Source of the DNA: Cellulosilyticum sp.
GTDB lineage: Bacteria; Bacillota; Clostridia; Lachnospirales; Cellulosilyticaceae
DNA length: 64,000 bases
Reading direction: 5' to 3'
NCBI GenBank assembly: GCA_015058045.1
Contig: SVDC01000015.1
Span: 1-64,000 of the forward strand
Shown here in pieces: positions 26,978 through 36,299 of this stretch. The notes under the pieces were generated by a model that was not told the DNA's origin, ran no database searches, and saw nothing but the letters and a program-made list of their open reading frames with translations. Each line of letters begins with the position of its first letter. Within the stretch, counting starts at the first letter, position 1. Made by a program: the position numbers and the translations under genes.

Positions 26978-28180
26978 ATGAAAAAACTAAGTTTATCCAC
27001 AAAGATATTTATAAGTTTGGTTCTTGGAATCGGATTAGGGGTTGTAATCCAGCAGTTTCAGTTAGGATTTATACTTGAGAATGTTATTCAGCCAATTGGA
27101 ACTATATTCTTAAGTTTACTTAAGATGATTATTGTACCATTAGTATTTACAACTCTAATAGCAAGTATTACCAATGTGGGAGATATGAGTAAGCTAGGGT
27201 TTTTAGGTAAGAAGACGCTTATTTATTATATATGTACAACACTTATTGCGGCAGTAATTGGGGTTGTATTAGCAACATTGATTGGACCAGGAAAAGGTGT
27301 AGCAGCACCAATAGATGGATTTGTTTTAGGAGAACAAGCAACATTTGCATCATTAATTATAGGACTTGTGCCTACTAATATTTTTCAAGCTTTTGCTGAA
27401 GGTAATATGCTTCAAGTTGTTATTGTAGCAATTTTTGTAGGGGTAGCAATCACTTTATTAGGAGATGAGGCCAAAAAGGTTAAAGAGTTTAATAATCAAT
27501 GTGTTTCTATTATCTATAAAATTGTGGAAATGATTATGAAAGTAGCACCAGTTGCAGTTTTTGCGCTTATTTCAGATGTTATTGCAAGTAATGGCTTATC
27601 AATTATTGGGACACTAGCAAAGTTGATTGCTGTTATTGTAATAGGTTGCCTATTACAACTTATTGTATATGGAGTGAGCGTTAAAGTATTTGGAAAACAA
27701 AATCCATTTAAGTTTTATAAAACTATTTTACCAGCTCAAATCTTTTCTTTTACAACAGCAAGTAGTGCAGCAACGCTTCCAATATCAATGAAATGTGCCA
27801 AAGAAGGATTAGGAGCATCTGATACGGTTGCAAATTTTGTACTTAATTTAGGTTCAACTATTAATATGGATGGTGGTGCTATTTACCAATCGGCATGTGC
27901 AGTATTTATTGCACAAATATATGGTGTGGATTTAGGCATTACTCAGCTTTGTATTATTGTTGTGACCGCATCGTTAGCATCTGTTGGAGCAGCTGCAATT
28001 CCAGGAACGGTAATTGTTATGATGACAATGGTACTTTCTTCAGTAGGCTTACCATTAGAAGCAATTGCTCTGATTGCAGGAATTGATAGGATTTTAGATA
28101 TGTGTACAACCTCTGTAAATGTATCTGGAGATATTGCAGCTTGTACATTTGTATCTGCGATGGAAAGCAAAATAGAGTAG
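26978..28180 (+). CDS. Dicarboxylate/amino acid:cation symporter (GltP/SstT family)
   Basis: A 400-residue membrane transporter of the DAACS (SLC1) family taking up glutamate, aspartate, serine/threonine or C4-dicarboxylates with Na+ or H+. Eight hydrophobic segments and the two re-entrant loops are visible: TTASSAATLPIS (serine-rich HP1, about residues 265-276) and SVGAAAIPGTV (HP2, about 335-345). The NMDG motif (STINMDGGA) lies in TM7 (about 299-303). The substrate cannot be settled from sequence. AAGGAGATGAGTA precedes the ATG. It ends at a strong terminator and seems monocistronic. Confidence 0.92.
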   Translation: MKKLSLSTKIFISLVLGIGLGVVIQQFQLGFILENVIQPIGTIFLSLLKMIIVPLVFTTLIASITNVGDMSKLGFLGKKTLIYYICTTLIAAVIGVVLATLIGPGKGVAAPIDGFVLGEQATFASLIIGLVPTNIFQAFAEGNMLQVVIVAIFVGVAITLLGDEAKKVKEFNNQCVSIIYKIVEMIMKVAPVAVFALISDVIASNGLSIIGTLAKLIAVIVIGCLLQLIVYGVSVKVFGKQNPFKFYKTILPAQIFSFTTASSAATLPISMKCAKEGLGASDTVANFVLNLGSTINMDGGAIYQSACAVFIAQIYGVDLGITQLCIIVVTASLASVGAAAIPGTVIVMMTMVLSSVGLPLEAIALIAGIDRILDMCTTSVNVSGDIAACTFVSAMESKIE

Positions 28181-28201
28181 CTATTTATATAAAAATAAAA
28201 G

Positions 28202-28245
28202 AAAAATGAACATGTAAAAAGAAATATTTTTACATGTTCATTTTT
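28202..28245 (+). terminator. Intrinsic terminator of the symporter gene
   Basis: AAAAATGAACATGTAAAAA (28202-28220) pairs with a complementary arm centred on TACATGTTCA (28231-28240), followed by seven T. A-rich and T-rich flanks make it potentially active in both directions. Confidence 0.85.
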
Positions 28246-28452
28246 TTGTGGTTAAATGTAAAAAAATAACTACAGAAATCTTATAAAACTTGGTTAAATA
28301 AGATAATAAAGTAAAAACTAATAGAAAATAATTCTAAGTAATAGTACTAATAAAGTAGGTTCCCTTATACAAAACTACCAAAAATTATCACTGTTATTAA
28401 CTTAAAAATTCATTATTATTGTATTATAGCTATATAAATTGGATGTAGAATA

Positions 28453-28461
28453 TGATATAAT
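28453..28461 (+). promoter_or_regulatory. Extended -10 promoter of pyruvate kinase
   Basis: TGATATAAT matches TG-n-TATAAT exactly. No consensus -35 is present at the usual spacing, as is common for extended -10 promoters. It lies 66 bases before the start codon. Confidence 0.55.
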
Positions 28462-28526
28462 AAGCACGAAAAATGTCGTGAAAGATATCACATTGCAAAT
28501 CTTAAAGGAGACTAGAAAGATAAATT

Positions 28527-30269
28527 ATGAGAAACACTAAAATTGTATGTACCCTAGGTCCATCAACTGATGATGATAGTATTTTAAGAAGATTAATGTT
28601 AGAAGGATTAGATGTTGCAAGATTTAACTTCTCTCATGGAACACATGAAAGTCATAAAGCAACATTTGATCGTGTTGACAGATTAAGAAAAGAATTAGGC
28701 TTACCAGTTGCGGCTTTATTAGATACAAAAGGTCCAGAAGTAAGAGTTTGCCAATTCAAAGAAGGTAAAATTCAATTAACAAAAGGTGGTAAATTCACTT
28801 TAACAAGTAGAGATATTGAAGGAACACAAGAAATTGTTTCTGTAACTTACAAAAATCTACCAAACGACGTAAAACCAGGTGGTCGCATTCTTTTAGACGA
28901 TGGTTTAATCGAATTAGTAGTAGATGAAATCGTAGATGGTACAGATATCGTATGTAGCATTATGAATGACGGTGCTTTATCAAACAATAAAGGGGTAAAC
29001 TTACCAGATACACGTCTTTCAATGCCATACTTAAGCGAAAAAGATAGATCAGATATTATTTTCGGTATTGAAACTGGATATGATTTCATTGCTGCATCTT
29101 TCGTTAGATGTGCAGATGATGTTCTTGAAATCAGAAAAATCTTAGAAGATTACAAATGTAACTCAATTCAAATTATCTCTAAAATTGAGAACCAAGAAGG
29201 TGTAGATAACATCGATGAAATCATCCGTGTATCTGATGGTATCATGGTTGCTCGTGGAGATATGGGGGTAGAAATTCCTGGTGAAGAAGTACCAGCTATT
29301 CAAAAAATGATTATCAAGAAAACTGTAGCAGTTGGTAAACAAGTTATCACAGCTACACAAATGCTTGATTCTATGATGAAAAATCCACGTGCGACAAGAG
29401 CTGAAATCAGTGACGTTGCCAATGCAATCTATGATGGTACAAGTGCTATCATGCTTTCAGGGGAAACAGCAGCAGGTGCTTACCCAGTAGAAGCAGTACA
29501 AACAATGGTACGTATTGCACTTAAAACAGAAGCAGATATTGATTATGTAAAACGCTTTACAGCAAAAGGTGCAGATTTAGCTGCAAATGTAACAAGTGCT
29601 ATTTCTCGTGCTACTTGTACAACAGCTCACGACTTAAATGCTGCAGCAATCGTTACAGTAACAAAATCAGGTCGTACAGCTAGAATGATTTCTAAATTCA
29701 GACCAAGTTGTCCAATCTTAGGTTGTACAACATCTGAAAGTGTATACCGTCACATGAGCTTAATGTGGGGTGTAAGACCATTATTAATGGATGAAAAACA
29801 AAATGCAGATGAATTATTTGCAGAAGCACTTGAAGTTGCTGAACAAACAGGTATGGTTAATAAAGGTGAACTAGTTGTTATTACAAGTGGATTACCAGTA
29901 GGTGTAACAGGTACAACAAACATGCTTAGAGTTGAAGTAATCGGTAATATCTTAGCATCTGGTTCAGGTGTAGGTAATAAAACTGTTTGCGGAAGCCTTT
30001 GTGTAGCTAAAGACCTTGAAGAAGCAAATGCTAAATTTATGGAAGGAGATATCCTTGTTATGCCAAAAACAAACAATGAGATGCTTCCATTATTAAGAAG
30101 AGCTTCAGGTATTATTACTGAAGAAGATGGTGTTAATTCACATGCTGCAGTAGTAGGTCTTGCATTAGATATTCCTGTTATTACAGGTGCAGTTAATGCG
30201 ACAGAGATCTTAAAAACAGGTGCAGTTGTAACTTTAGATGCAACTAGAGGCATTGTATCTAATAGCTAA
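28527..30269 (+). CDS. pyk: Pyruvate kinase with C-terminal PEP-utiliser domain
   Basis: A 580-residue glycolytic enzyme converting PEP and ADP to pyruvate and ATP. The barrel begins TKIVCTLGPST, with FNFSHG, the catalytic Lys in SKIENQEG, the Mg/PEP site in ARGDMGVEIP and the signature ATQMLDSM...PRATRAE. An extra C-terminal segment of about 100 residues ends with a PEP-utiliser mobile domain (GDILVMPKT, then NSHAAVVGLALDIPVI with the equivalent of the swivelling His). This long form is usual in Bacillus and clostridia. The best ribosome site (AAAGGAG) is 16 bases before the ATG, unusually far; a weaker GAAAGA is nearer. Codon use is biased to highly expressed-gene choices. Confidence 0.96.
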   Translation: MRNTKIVCTLGPSTDDDSILRRLMLEGLDVARFNFSHGTHESHKATFDRVDRLRKELGLPVAALLDTKGPEVRVCQFKEGKIQLTKGGKFTLTSRDIEGTQEIVSVTYKNLPNDVKPGGRILLDDGLIELVVDEIVDGTDIVCSIMNDGALSNNKGVNLPDTRLSMPYLSEKDRSDIIFGIETGYDFIAASFVRCADDVLEIRKILEDYKCNSIQIISKIENQEGVDNIDEIIRVSDGIMVARGDMGVEIPGEEVPAIQKMIIKKTVAVGKQVITATQMLDSMMKNPRATRAEISDVANAIYDGTSAIMLSGETAAGAYPVEAVQTMVRIALKTEADIDYVKRFTAKGADLAANVTSAISRATCTTAHDLNAAAIVTVTKSGRTARMISKFRPSCPILGCTTSESVYRHMSLMWGVRPLLMDEKQNADELFAEALEVAEQTGMVNKGELVVITSGLPVGVTGTTNMLRVEVIGNILASGSGVGNKTVCGSLCVAKDLEEANAKFMEGDILVMPKTNNEMLPLLRRASGIITEEDGVNSHAAVVGLALDIPVITGAVNATEILKTGAVVTLDATRGIVSNS

Positions 30270-30283
30270 TAATCTGTTTAAAT

Positions 30284-30322
30284 AAAAAGGTATAATCATA
30301 AGTTTATGATTATACCTTTTTT
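30284..30322 (+). terminator. Intrinsic terminator of pyruvate kinase
   Basis: AAAAAGGTATAATCATA (30284-30300) pairs with its complement ending in six T at 30305-30322. A clear strong terminator. Confidence 0.92.
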
Positions 30323-30344
30323 CATGAATTAAGTTATATAATAG

Positions 30345-30391
30345 AAAAAATGCTGTATTCATAGATATAAAGAATGAATACAGCATTTTTT
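30345..30391. terminator. Second terminator-like hairpin after pyk
   Basis: AAAAAATGCTGTATTCAT (30345-30362) and its perfect complement (30374-30391) form an 18-bp stem with an 11-base loop and a T run. It may act as a back-up terminator for pyk and a stop for the minus strand. Confidence 0.75.
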
Positions 30392-30524
30392 GTAAAGTGT
30401 ATAAGATATATATTGCTTTAAAGTAATTTTATATTATAGTCTAATCGACTATTTTCGAAATATATAATAACATATTTTTGTAAATTTAGCAATAATTAAA
30501 TTTAAAGTTCGATTTAATTTAACA

Positions 30525-30565
30525 AAAAAAGATATGATTGAAGCGAGTTCAGTCATATCTTTTTT
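30525..30565 (-). terminator. Terminator of the YjiH-like gene
   Basis: AAAAAAGATATGA (30525-30537) pairs with TCATATCTTTTTT (30553-30565). On the minus strand it follows the YjiH-like gene and ends in a T run; its 3' edge is right at the stop codon. Confidence 0.8.
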
Positions 30566-30567
30566 GG

Positions 30568-31956
30568 CTAGAAGATTAGATGTGCAATTAAAGCAATAAT
30601 AGGTAGCGTAATAAGTGTTCTTTCGATAAAGATAACAAACAGTTCCCAAAGTTTAACAGGAATTTTTGAACCTAATAATAATGCGCCTACTTCTGATAAA
30701 TAAATAAGTTGTGTAACAGAAACACTTGCAATAATAAAGCGTGTCATATCACTTTCAATACCTGTTGCTAAAACAGAAGGAAGTAGCATATCTGCAAAAC
30801 CAGCAATTAATGTTTGTGCTGCAGCTGTGGCTTCAGGAATACCTAATAAATTTAAAAGTGGAACAAAAGGCAATCCTAATATTTCAAACAATGGTGTATA
30901 GGTTGCAAGAATAAGTGCGATTGTACCAATTGCCATAACAACGGGAATAACACCAAGCCACATATCTACTACATTTTTAAATCCATCAATAAAGACACAT
31001 TGGACAAAGTTCTGTGATTTAGCCTTTGCTAAAGCTAAATTGAAACCTGTTTTAATTGAATGGTCTTGAGCTTCTTCATTAGTTTGAGTCTGAGGTAAAG
31101 AACCATCATATAGAACATCCTTTCTCAAAGAAAGAGGAGGAAGTTTTGGCATAATAACCGCTGCAATTAAACTTGCAATTGTAACTGATACATAGAAAGG
31201 AACAAATAGATGTCCTAATCCAACGGTATTAATAACGACTAAACTAAAAGTAATGGATACAAGAGAGAAACTTGTTCCAATAACAACCGCCTCACGTTCT
31301 GTATAAAAACCTTCTTCATATTGTCTACTTGTAAGAAGCACACCGATTGTACCATCACCAAGCCAAGAAGCAATACAGTCAATAGCAGCACGCCCAGGAA
31401 GACCGAAAATAGGACGCATAACTTTAACAAGTAAACAACCAATGAATTCTAACAATCCAAAATTTAAAAGCAGTGGAAGAAATAATCCTGCAAATAAAAA
31501 GATTGAAAAGAGTACAGGAAGTAAATCAGTTAATACTAATCCACCGGTATCGGCTGAAGAAATAATATCACAATAAGGTAAAAGTGTTTCAGGAATAAAT
31601 CCTAAATTAATCAAAACGATCAAGCCAATAAATAAGAAGGCAAGAATACGTAAAGTAAGCCAAATGCCAGAAGGATTAAAAAGGCTATTCAAAAATGAAT
31701 GCTTTAAAATAAACTGAGGCTTAAAAAGTTTAGTAAAGATACTACCAAGTGCAGATAATGATGTAAGTATAAATAGGATATAAAGAATATGACCTGCTAA
31801 TAAGTTTTGAACACCTGTAGATAAAATAGCAATTGGTATTGTTATAGAGCCCTCATAAGGAATAGGAAACATAAAAAGAAAAATACCTATTAATGAAGGT
31901 AAAACAAATTTTAATATTTGACTAATCGAGTAATTACTGGAAGTACTATGTTTCAT
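30568..31956 (-). CDS. YjiH-family membrane protein (nucleoside recognition/Gate domain)
   Basis: A 462-residue polytopic membrane protein with about ten hydrophobic segments. The Gate domain is recognisable at GLLEFIGCLLVKVMRPIFGLPGRAAIDCIASWLGDGTIG and in the second half at VIPVVMAIGTIAL, the pattern of YjiH/nucleoside-recognition proteins. A transport role is probable but no substrate is known. The frame is open from a TTG at 31986, but the ATG at 31956 starting MKHSTSSN is better placed about ten bases after AAAGGG. It is flanked by its own terminator, and upstream genes on the same strand are 0.27 kb away. Confidence 0.8.
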   Translation of the reverse strand: MKHSTSSNYSISQILKFVLPSLIGIFLFMFPIPYEGSITIPIAILSTGVQNLLAGHILYILFILTSLSALGSIFTKLFKPQFILKHSFLNSLFNPSGIWLTLRILAFLFIGLIVLINLGFIPETLLPYCDIISSADTGGLVLTDLLPVLFSIFLFAGLFLPLLLNFGLLEFIGCLLVKVMRPIFGLPGRAAIDCIASWLGDGTIGVLLTSRQYEEGFYTEREAVVIGTSFSLVSITFSLVVINTVGLGHLFVPFYVSVTIASLIAAVIMPKLPPLSLRKDVLYDGSLPQTQTNEEAQDHSIKTGFNLALAKAKSQNFVQCVFIDGFKNVVDMWLGVIPVVMAIGTIALILATYTPLFEILGLPFVPLLNLLGIPEATAAAQTLIAGFADMLLPSVLATGIESDMTRFIIASVSVTQLIYLSEVGALLLGSKIPVKLWELFVIFIERTLITLPIIALIAHLIF

Positions 31957-32229
31957 AATAATGTAACCCTTTCTGTATAATTTCAAGTACGATTATGTTA
32001 ACTGTACATTATTATATGATATGTAAAATAAAATAGCAAGATAAAATTTAATATTTATTCAAATAATGAATATTAATTCAAAATACCGATTTGATATGCG
32101 AAATGATAGAGATAGAAGAGAGTATGGCTATAGCATAGTATAGACCATACTCGGAGAAAGGATATTATAAAACAGAACATAATAAGCATATATGATATAA
32201 GTTTTAAATACAAGGTGGTAGGCGTATAA

Positions 32230-32793
32230 TTATAAATTAAATATAATGCCTAGTATAGCCCCAGATAGGATAAATACAATGGGGTGTAACTTAAATTTTT
32301 TTGTAGCAACGAGAAAGATAGCAAAAAGTATCAGTGCTTTTATGTTAAATAAATCTAAGAGTTGTTTAGAAATCATAAATTGATTGAAAGTAAAAATGGT
32401 TACTTTAAGTACTTCAAAACCGGCAAGTGCAATAAGGGCTGTAACAGTAGGTCTAATGCCATAGAAAATACTTTTAACATAAACATTCTCTTTAAACTTG
32501 TTTAAGACTTTGGCGATGATGATAATGATGATAATAGAAGGTGCTACAAGTCCAATAGTGGCAATGATTCCGCCTAAAATGCCTGCAGCACAGTAGCCAG
32601 CATAGGTAGCCATATTGACACCAATAGGACCTGGTGTAGACTCTGAGATAGCAATCATATTAGGAAGCATAGTGGCATCGAACCATGGATATCGATCGGC
32701 TAGTTCATATAAAAAAGGAAGTGTAGCTAGTCCACCACCTACGGAAAATAATCCGATTTTAAAGAATTCGAAAAAAAGTTGAACATAAATCAT
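32230..32793 (-). CDS. Chromate transporter family protein, second half
   Basis: A 187-residue membrane protein of the CHR family in its short form. It has the FFKIGLFSVGGGLATLPFL motif at residues 9-27, then ESTPGPIGVNMATYAGY (about 48-64), both family signatures, and five to six hydrophobic segments. Short CHR proteins work as a pair with a homologous partner, here the overlapping gene upstream. The pair is thought to move chromate or another oxyanion; in anaerobes the natural substrate is not certain. It overlaps the partner by four bases (ATGA). Confidence 0.9.
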   Translation of the reverse strand: MIYVQLFFEFFKIGLFSVGGGLATLPFLYELADRYPWFDATMLPNMIAISESTPGPIGVNMATYAGYCAAGILGGIIATIGLVAPSIIIIIIIAKVLNKFKENVYVKSIFYGIRPTVTALIALAGFEVLKVTIFTFNQFMISKQLLDLFNIKALILFAIFLVATKKFKLHPIVFILSGAILGIIFNL

Positions 32794-33335
32794 AATTTTT
32801 TAAACCCTCCCTGTTTTTGATAAAGGACACCAATCAGTGCCGAAACAATAATATAAACAACAGGAGATAAGGATAAAATGAGGCCTAGGATAAGACTGAC
32901 TAAAAAGATTACAATCCCTAATCGGTCTACAACTGCTGTTTTATACATTTTTATAACGACATTTAAGACTAAAGCAGCAACAACAATTCGAATACCTGCA
33001 AAAGCATGTTGAACGATAGGATAATCACTAAAATTACTTAAAACGGAAGCAATAGCTGTAATAATAATAATAGAAGGAAAAACAACCCCTAGCGTTGCAA
33101 TAATACCACCCATAATACCTTTTTGCTTATAACCAACAAAAGTGGCAGTATTAACAGCAATAACACCTGGTGTACATTGCCCAACTGCAAAGTAGTCCAT
33201 AAGTTCCTCTTCAGTCGCCCATTTATATTTTTCAACAACTTCTTTTTGAAGCATAGGGAGCATAGCATAGCCGCCACCAAAGGTAAAGAGCCCAATCCTG
33301 AAAAAGGCGATAAAAAGCTTACATAAATCTTTCAT
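32790..33335 (-). CDS. Chromate transporter family protein, first half
   Basis: A 181-residue CHR-family membrane protein. The family signatures are FFRIGLFTFGGGYAMLPML (residues 10-28) and GQCTPGVIAVNTATFVGY (about 52-69). It is the upstream gene of a translationally coupled pair with the second half. The two halves have the same topology order of motifs, consistent with a duplicated short-form transporter working as a heterodimer. AAGGAG lies seven bases before the ATG. Confidence 0.9.
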   Translation of the reverse strand: MKDLCKLFIAFFRIGLFTFGGGYAMLPMLQKEVVEKYKWATEEELMDYFAVGQCTPGVIAVNTATFVGYKQKGIMGGIIATLGVVFPSIIIITAIASVLSNFSDYPIVQHAFAGIRIVVAALVLNVVIKMYKTAVVDRLGIVIFLVSLILGLILSLSPVVYIIVSALIGVLYQKQGGFKKL

Positions 33336-33579
33336 ATATACAACTCCTTTATTTAGTTTGAATAGACTTAGTATACAACTAAGTAAGGTCGAGTGCCATT
33401 AATTTACTGCGATGAATTTAGAAAAAAGGGAATAAAAATTTTGCTATTAAAGGTCACATCATCTATAATAAGATTAATAAGTCGACATGAGAAGATTTAT
33501 AACGAAGATAAGTAAAAATATATGACAAAATTTTTATAGTATAATTTGTCTAAAACAAAAAAGGTATAAGGAGAGGTAA

Positions 33580-35046
33580 ATGGGCGTATTAAAAGAAACG
33601 TTTAATCAGTATAAATGGACCATTCTAGCGGGTATTATTGTAGCGATTTTAATTGCACTCATTACAGCTAATTTTCATGTATTGCAGTTTTTAGGCTATA
33701 AAATGCAAAATAATACAGAAGGCGTACTTTCTATTATAAAAACACAGGCAAGGCATGAAGAGACTCAAGATGATTGGTTTTTTGAGCAAGGGATGCAATA
33801 TTTAATGAGGCAAGAGGAATATTCAGAAGAGCTAACTAGCTTTTTTGAAGAGCAGTATAGTGATTTTACAGTAGAGTGGAAAAAAGCGATTATTAGTGCT
33901 TATAATGATAAAAGGCTAAGCTTACCAATGAGTAAGGAAGTAATGGATGTATTAGTACAATACATAGATGATGAAAGTATAAGAAGTTATCTTACGAGAT
34001 TGAGTCTAGATGATTTTGAGCAAGGCCTTGTGTTAACTTATGGAAATGATCCAGAAGTTGATGATGTATTAGTAGATTCGCTTTATAAACTATTAACAAT
34101 ATATCCAGAAAAGTTATCGTTTAACAAGTTCCAATTTAATTTATATGATGTTTTAAACTATTCAGGTGAAAATGCAGAAGAAAAAATAAGATATATCTTT
34201 AGTAAGGTAGAACCTTCAGTGGCAAAGGAAAATATCTTTAAGCAGTTAAGGAATGAAGAAATCACCGAGGAGCAGCTTTGTGATTGGGTAGAGTTCTTTA
34301 ATAGTACAGGGATTATTGCAGCAAGTGAATATAGGGATTTTAATGAGATTTATGGAAATATCTGCTTAATTCGCAGTCAATATAATGCACTAGATGGTGA
34401 AGAGGTAGAACTTAAGAACATAATTGCTGCAGTAGATGCTAAAATTAGTGAACAGGTGAAGCAGTTAGAGGAGAAAGAATCACAGGTGGCGCCACTTGAA
34501 AGTGAAATTAGCCAGATAGAGACGACATTAGATAGTTTAACAAACTCTTCATATATTAGTCTTTATATAGAGAAATCTTCGGGAACAGGAAGTCATGAAT
34601 ATATTGCATCTGTTCCAAGAAATGGGCTCTTTGGAATGAAACCATCTGATCTTAAATATATTATCAAATTAAATTCTACAAGTTTTGTAAAAGATGGAGT
34701 TTATAACTTAAGCCTATACTATAAAGGTACAAAAACAGGCACGACAGGTGCGCAGTATGATTACTATGAAGAAGTTTCAGAGTCAGACCTTGCTAAGATA
34801 GAAACTATGAAAGATGAAAGAAGTAGTAAACTTGCTACATTAGAAACGCTAAAACAAGAGGTAAGTCAGATAACATCTGAGATTAATCAAGCAAAAGTAG
34901 AAGGCAAATATGAGCAAGCAAAACAAGCGTTGGCTGATATTGCAGGCAGACGAAGTGAATATAGTAATAAAATAAATGAAGAAGTTGTTAAAATTAGGAC
35001 GCTATTTGGCTTAAGCAATATTGTCATTGATTTAAATAAAGCATAA
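33580..35046 (+). CDS. Membrane-anchored coiled-coil protein of unknown function
   Basis: A 488-residue protein that I cannot name. It has one membrane helix at about residues 13-33 with a short cytoplasmic N-terminus, then a helical acidic region (about 40-270), a coiled coil (about 276-328, EELKN-type heptads with KQLEEKESQVAPLESEISQIETTLDSL split over the run), a beta-rich segment (about 330-400, YISLYIEKSSGTG, YIIKLNSTSF, YNLSLYYKGTKTG) and a second coiled coil (about 402-460). The two coils flanking a beta unit could fold as an antiparallel hairpin with a tip domain. AAGGAGAGG precedes the ATG. It is monocistronic, ending at its own terminator. Confidence 0.6.
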   Translation: MGVLKETFNQYKWTILAGIIVAILIALITANFHVLQFLGYKMQNNTEGVLSIIKTQARHEETQDDWFFEQGMQYLMRQEEYSEELTSFFEEQYSDFTVEWKKAIISAYNDKRLSLPMSKEVMDVLVQYIDDESIRSYLTRLSLDDFEQGLVLTYGNDPEVDDVLVDSLYKLLTIYPEKLSFNKFQFNLYDVLNYSGENAEEKIRYIFSKVEPSVAKENIFKQLRNEEITEEQLCDWVEFFNSTGIIAASEYRDFNEIYGNICLIRSQYNALDGEEVELKNIIAAVDAKISEQVKQLEEKESQVAPLESEISQIETTLDSLTNSSYISLYIEKSSGTGSHEYIASVPRNGLFGMKPSDLKYIIKLNSTSFVKDGVYNLSLYYKGTKTGTTGAQYDYYEEVSESDLAKIETMKDERSSKLATLETLKQEVSQITSEINQAKVEGKYEQAKQALADIAGRRSEYSNKINEEVVKIRTLFGLSNIVIDLNKA

Positions 35047-35048
35047 TA

Positions 35049-35100
35049 AATAAGGGTATTAGAGGAGGATATATAAAGAACTTCTTCTAATACCCTTATT
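35049..35100 (+). terminator. Terminator of the coiled-coil protein gene
   Basis: AATAAGGGTATTAGAGGAG (35049-35067) pairs with CTTCTTCTAATACCCTTATT (35081-35100) with one mismatch; T-rich bases follow. Confidence 0.75.
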
Positions 35101-35314
35101 CTATTGGTCTAGAAGGAGCATTTTGTAATTATTACTTAATTCTGTTGTTATGTTCAGTGTATTACTATCAGTGAAGAAGATATAAGTTATGATGTATACA
35201 ATAGGAAAAAATATATTCTATGTAAATTAACTGTAGAAAGATTTTGCAATTAACTATATAATGTAGATAGACTAGAAATGATTGCAGTAGGTTTAAAAAG
35301 ATAGAGGAGAAGTT

Positions 35315-35770
35315 ATGGAACAAGACGTAAGCTTTATGAAAGAAGCATTAGTAGAGGCGAATAAGGCATTTGAGCTAGATGAATCACCTATTGGTGCGGT
35401 TATTGTGTACAAAGGCCAAATCATAGGTAGAGGGTGTAATCGTAGAAATACAGATAAGAACCCTCTAGCACATGCTGAAATTATTGCCATAGATGAGGCA
35501 GCAAAATTCTTAGGGGATTGGCGTTTAGAGGAGTGTACCATCTATATTACGTTAGAACCTTGTCCGATGTGTAGCGGTGCTATTGTACAAGCTCGAATTC
35601 CAAGGGTAGTGTTTGGGGCAAAAAGTCCAAAAGCTGGCTTTGCGGGATCTGTTGCAAATGTGCTTCAGATGGATACACTTAACCATCGTTGTGAAATTAT
35701 AGATGGTATTTGTGAAGAGGAAGCAAGTACACTTTTAAAGACCTATTTCAAAAACATGAGAAAAAAATAA
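35315..35770 (+). CDS. tadA: tRNA-specific adenosine deaminase
   Basis: A 151-residue zinc deaminase that converts the wobble adenosine 34 of tRNA(Arg)-ACG to inosine. The catalytic signature HAEIIAID (with the proton-shuttling Glu) and the zinc-binding PCPMCSGAI are both present, in the usual deaminase order, and the length is normal. AGGAGAAG lies six bases upstream. In Bacillus tadA lies just before the SRP RNA gene, as it does here with one small gene between, which supports the assignment. Confidence 0.95.
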   Translation: MEQDVSFMKEALVEANKAFELDESPIGAVIVYKGQIIGRGCNRRNTDKNPLAHAEIIAIDEAAKFLGDWRLEECTIYITLEPCPMCSGAIVQARIPRVVFGAKSPKAGFAGSVANVLQMDTLNHRCEIIDGICEEEASTLLKTYFKNMRKK

Positions 35771-35788
35771 ATTTTATTGGAGGAAGAT

Positions 35789-36226
35789 ATGGCAACTTAT
35801 CCAAGACACAAAAAAGCAAAGATGATTAGAGATTTTATGATTCAAACCGATACGGTAAAAATGTTTAAAGAAGATGAAAATGACGACACAATTTTCTTTA
35901 GAAGTGTTTACCCAATGGGAGAAGATAAAAAACAAATCGTTATTAATATTAATGATTCTGTTTATTTAGGATTACAAGCTTTACTGGTATCAGAAGTACC
36001 AGAAGAAAAAAATGATGAGGTTCTAAAAGTACTTAATGAATGTGCATTAGAATTACCTACAGTAAAATATGTACTTACAAAAGACAAATGTGTAGTTATT
36101 TCAATGTTTTTCCCAGCAGATGAAAATCACTTTAATCCACAACTTATTATGGGTACAATTGTACAAGTGCTTAAAAATGTTAATGAAAAGCATTATGCTA
36201 AAATTAAAGCAGTAATTGAAAATTAG
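35789..36226 (+). CDS. Small YbjN-like protein of unknown function
   Basis: A 145-residue soluble protein. The pattern of helices and strands (IRDFMIQTDTVKMF, TIFFRSVYPMGEDKKQIVININD, then PTVKYVLTKDKCVVISMFFP and a long C-terminal helix) resembles the YbjN/type III secretion chaperone-like fold, but this is a structural guess without a diagnostic motif. A TTG at 35777 is in frame, yet GGAGGA at 35779-35784 forces the start to the ATG at 35789. It follows tadA after 18 bases and is probably cotranscribed. Function unknown. Confidence 0.6.
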   Translation: MATYPRHKKAKMIRDFMIQTDTVKMFKEDENDDTIFFRSVYPMGEDKKQIVININDSVYLGLQALLVSEVPEEKNDEVLKVLNECALELPTVKYVLTKDKCVVISMFFPADENHFNPQLIMGTIVQVLKNVNEKHYAKIKAVIEN

Positions 36227-36242
36227 TTAAAAAATACAAAGG

Positions 36243-36271
36243 TTGACATATAGCGTGAAAGAGGATATACT
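36243..36271 (+). promoter_or_regulatory. Sigma-A promoter of the SRP RNA
   Basis: TTGACA (36243-36248), a 17-base spacer and TATACT (36266-36271): a near-consensus vegetative promoter. Transcription should begin near 36278. Confidence 0.88.
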
Positions 36272-36299
36272 ATTTACGTGACAAGATATTGTCGAAGAA

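Larger units (their letters stand above)
28181..28526. other. Intergenic region upstream of pyruvate kinase
   Basis: The first part holds the symporter terminator. 28250-28430 is AT-rich with no frame or repeat that I can support. The end carries the pyruvate kinase promoter (extended -10 at 28453-28461), a small CACGA/TCGTG hairpin at 28465-28480 in the leader, and the ribosome site at 28504-28510. Confidence 0.6.

Noticed and set aside
29750..30253. Long minus-strand frame (167 residues) opposite pyruvate kinase
   Set aside because: It is antisense to a full-length conserved enzyme; Ser/Thr/Pro-rich composition reflects codon bias on the other strand.
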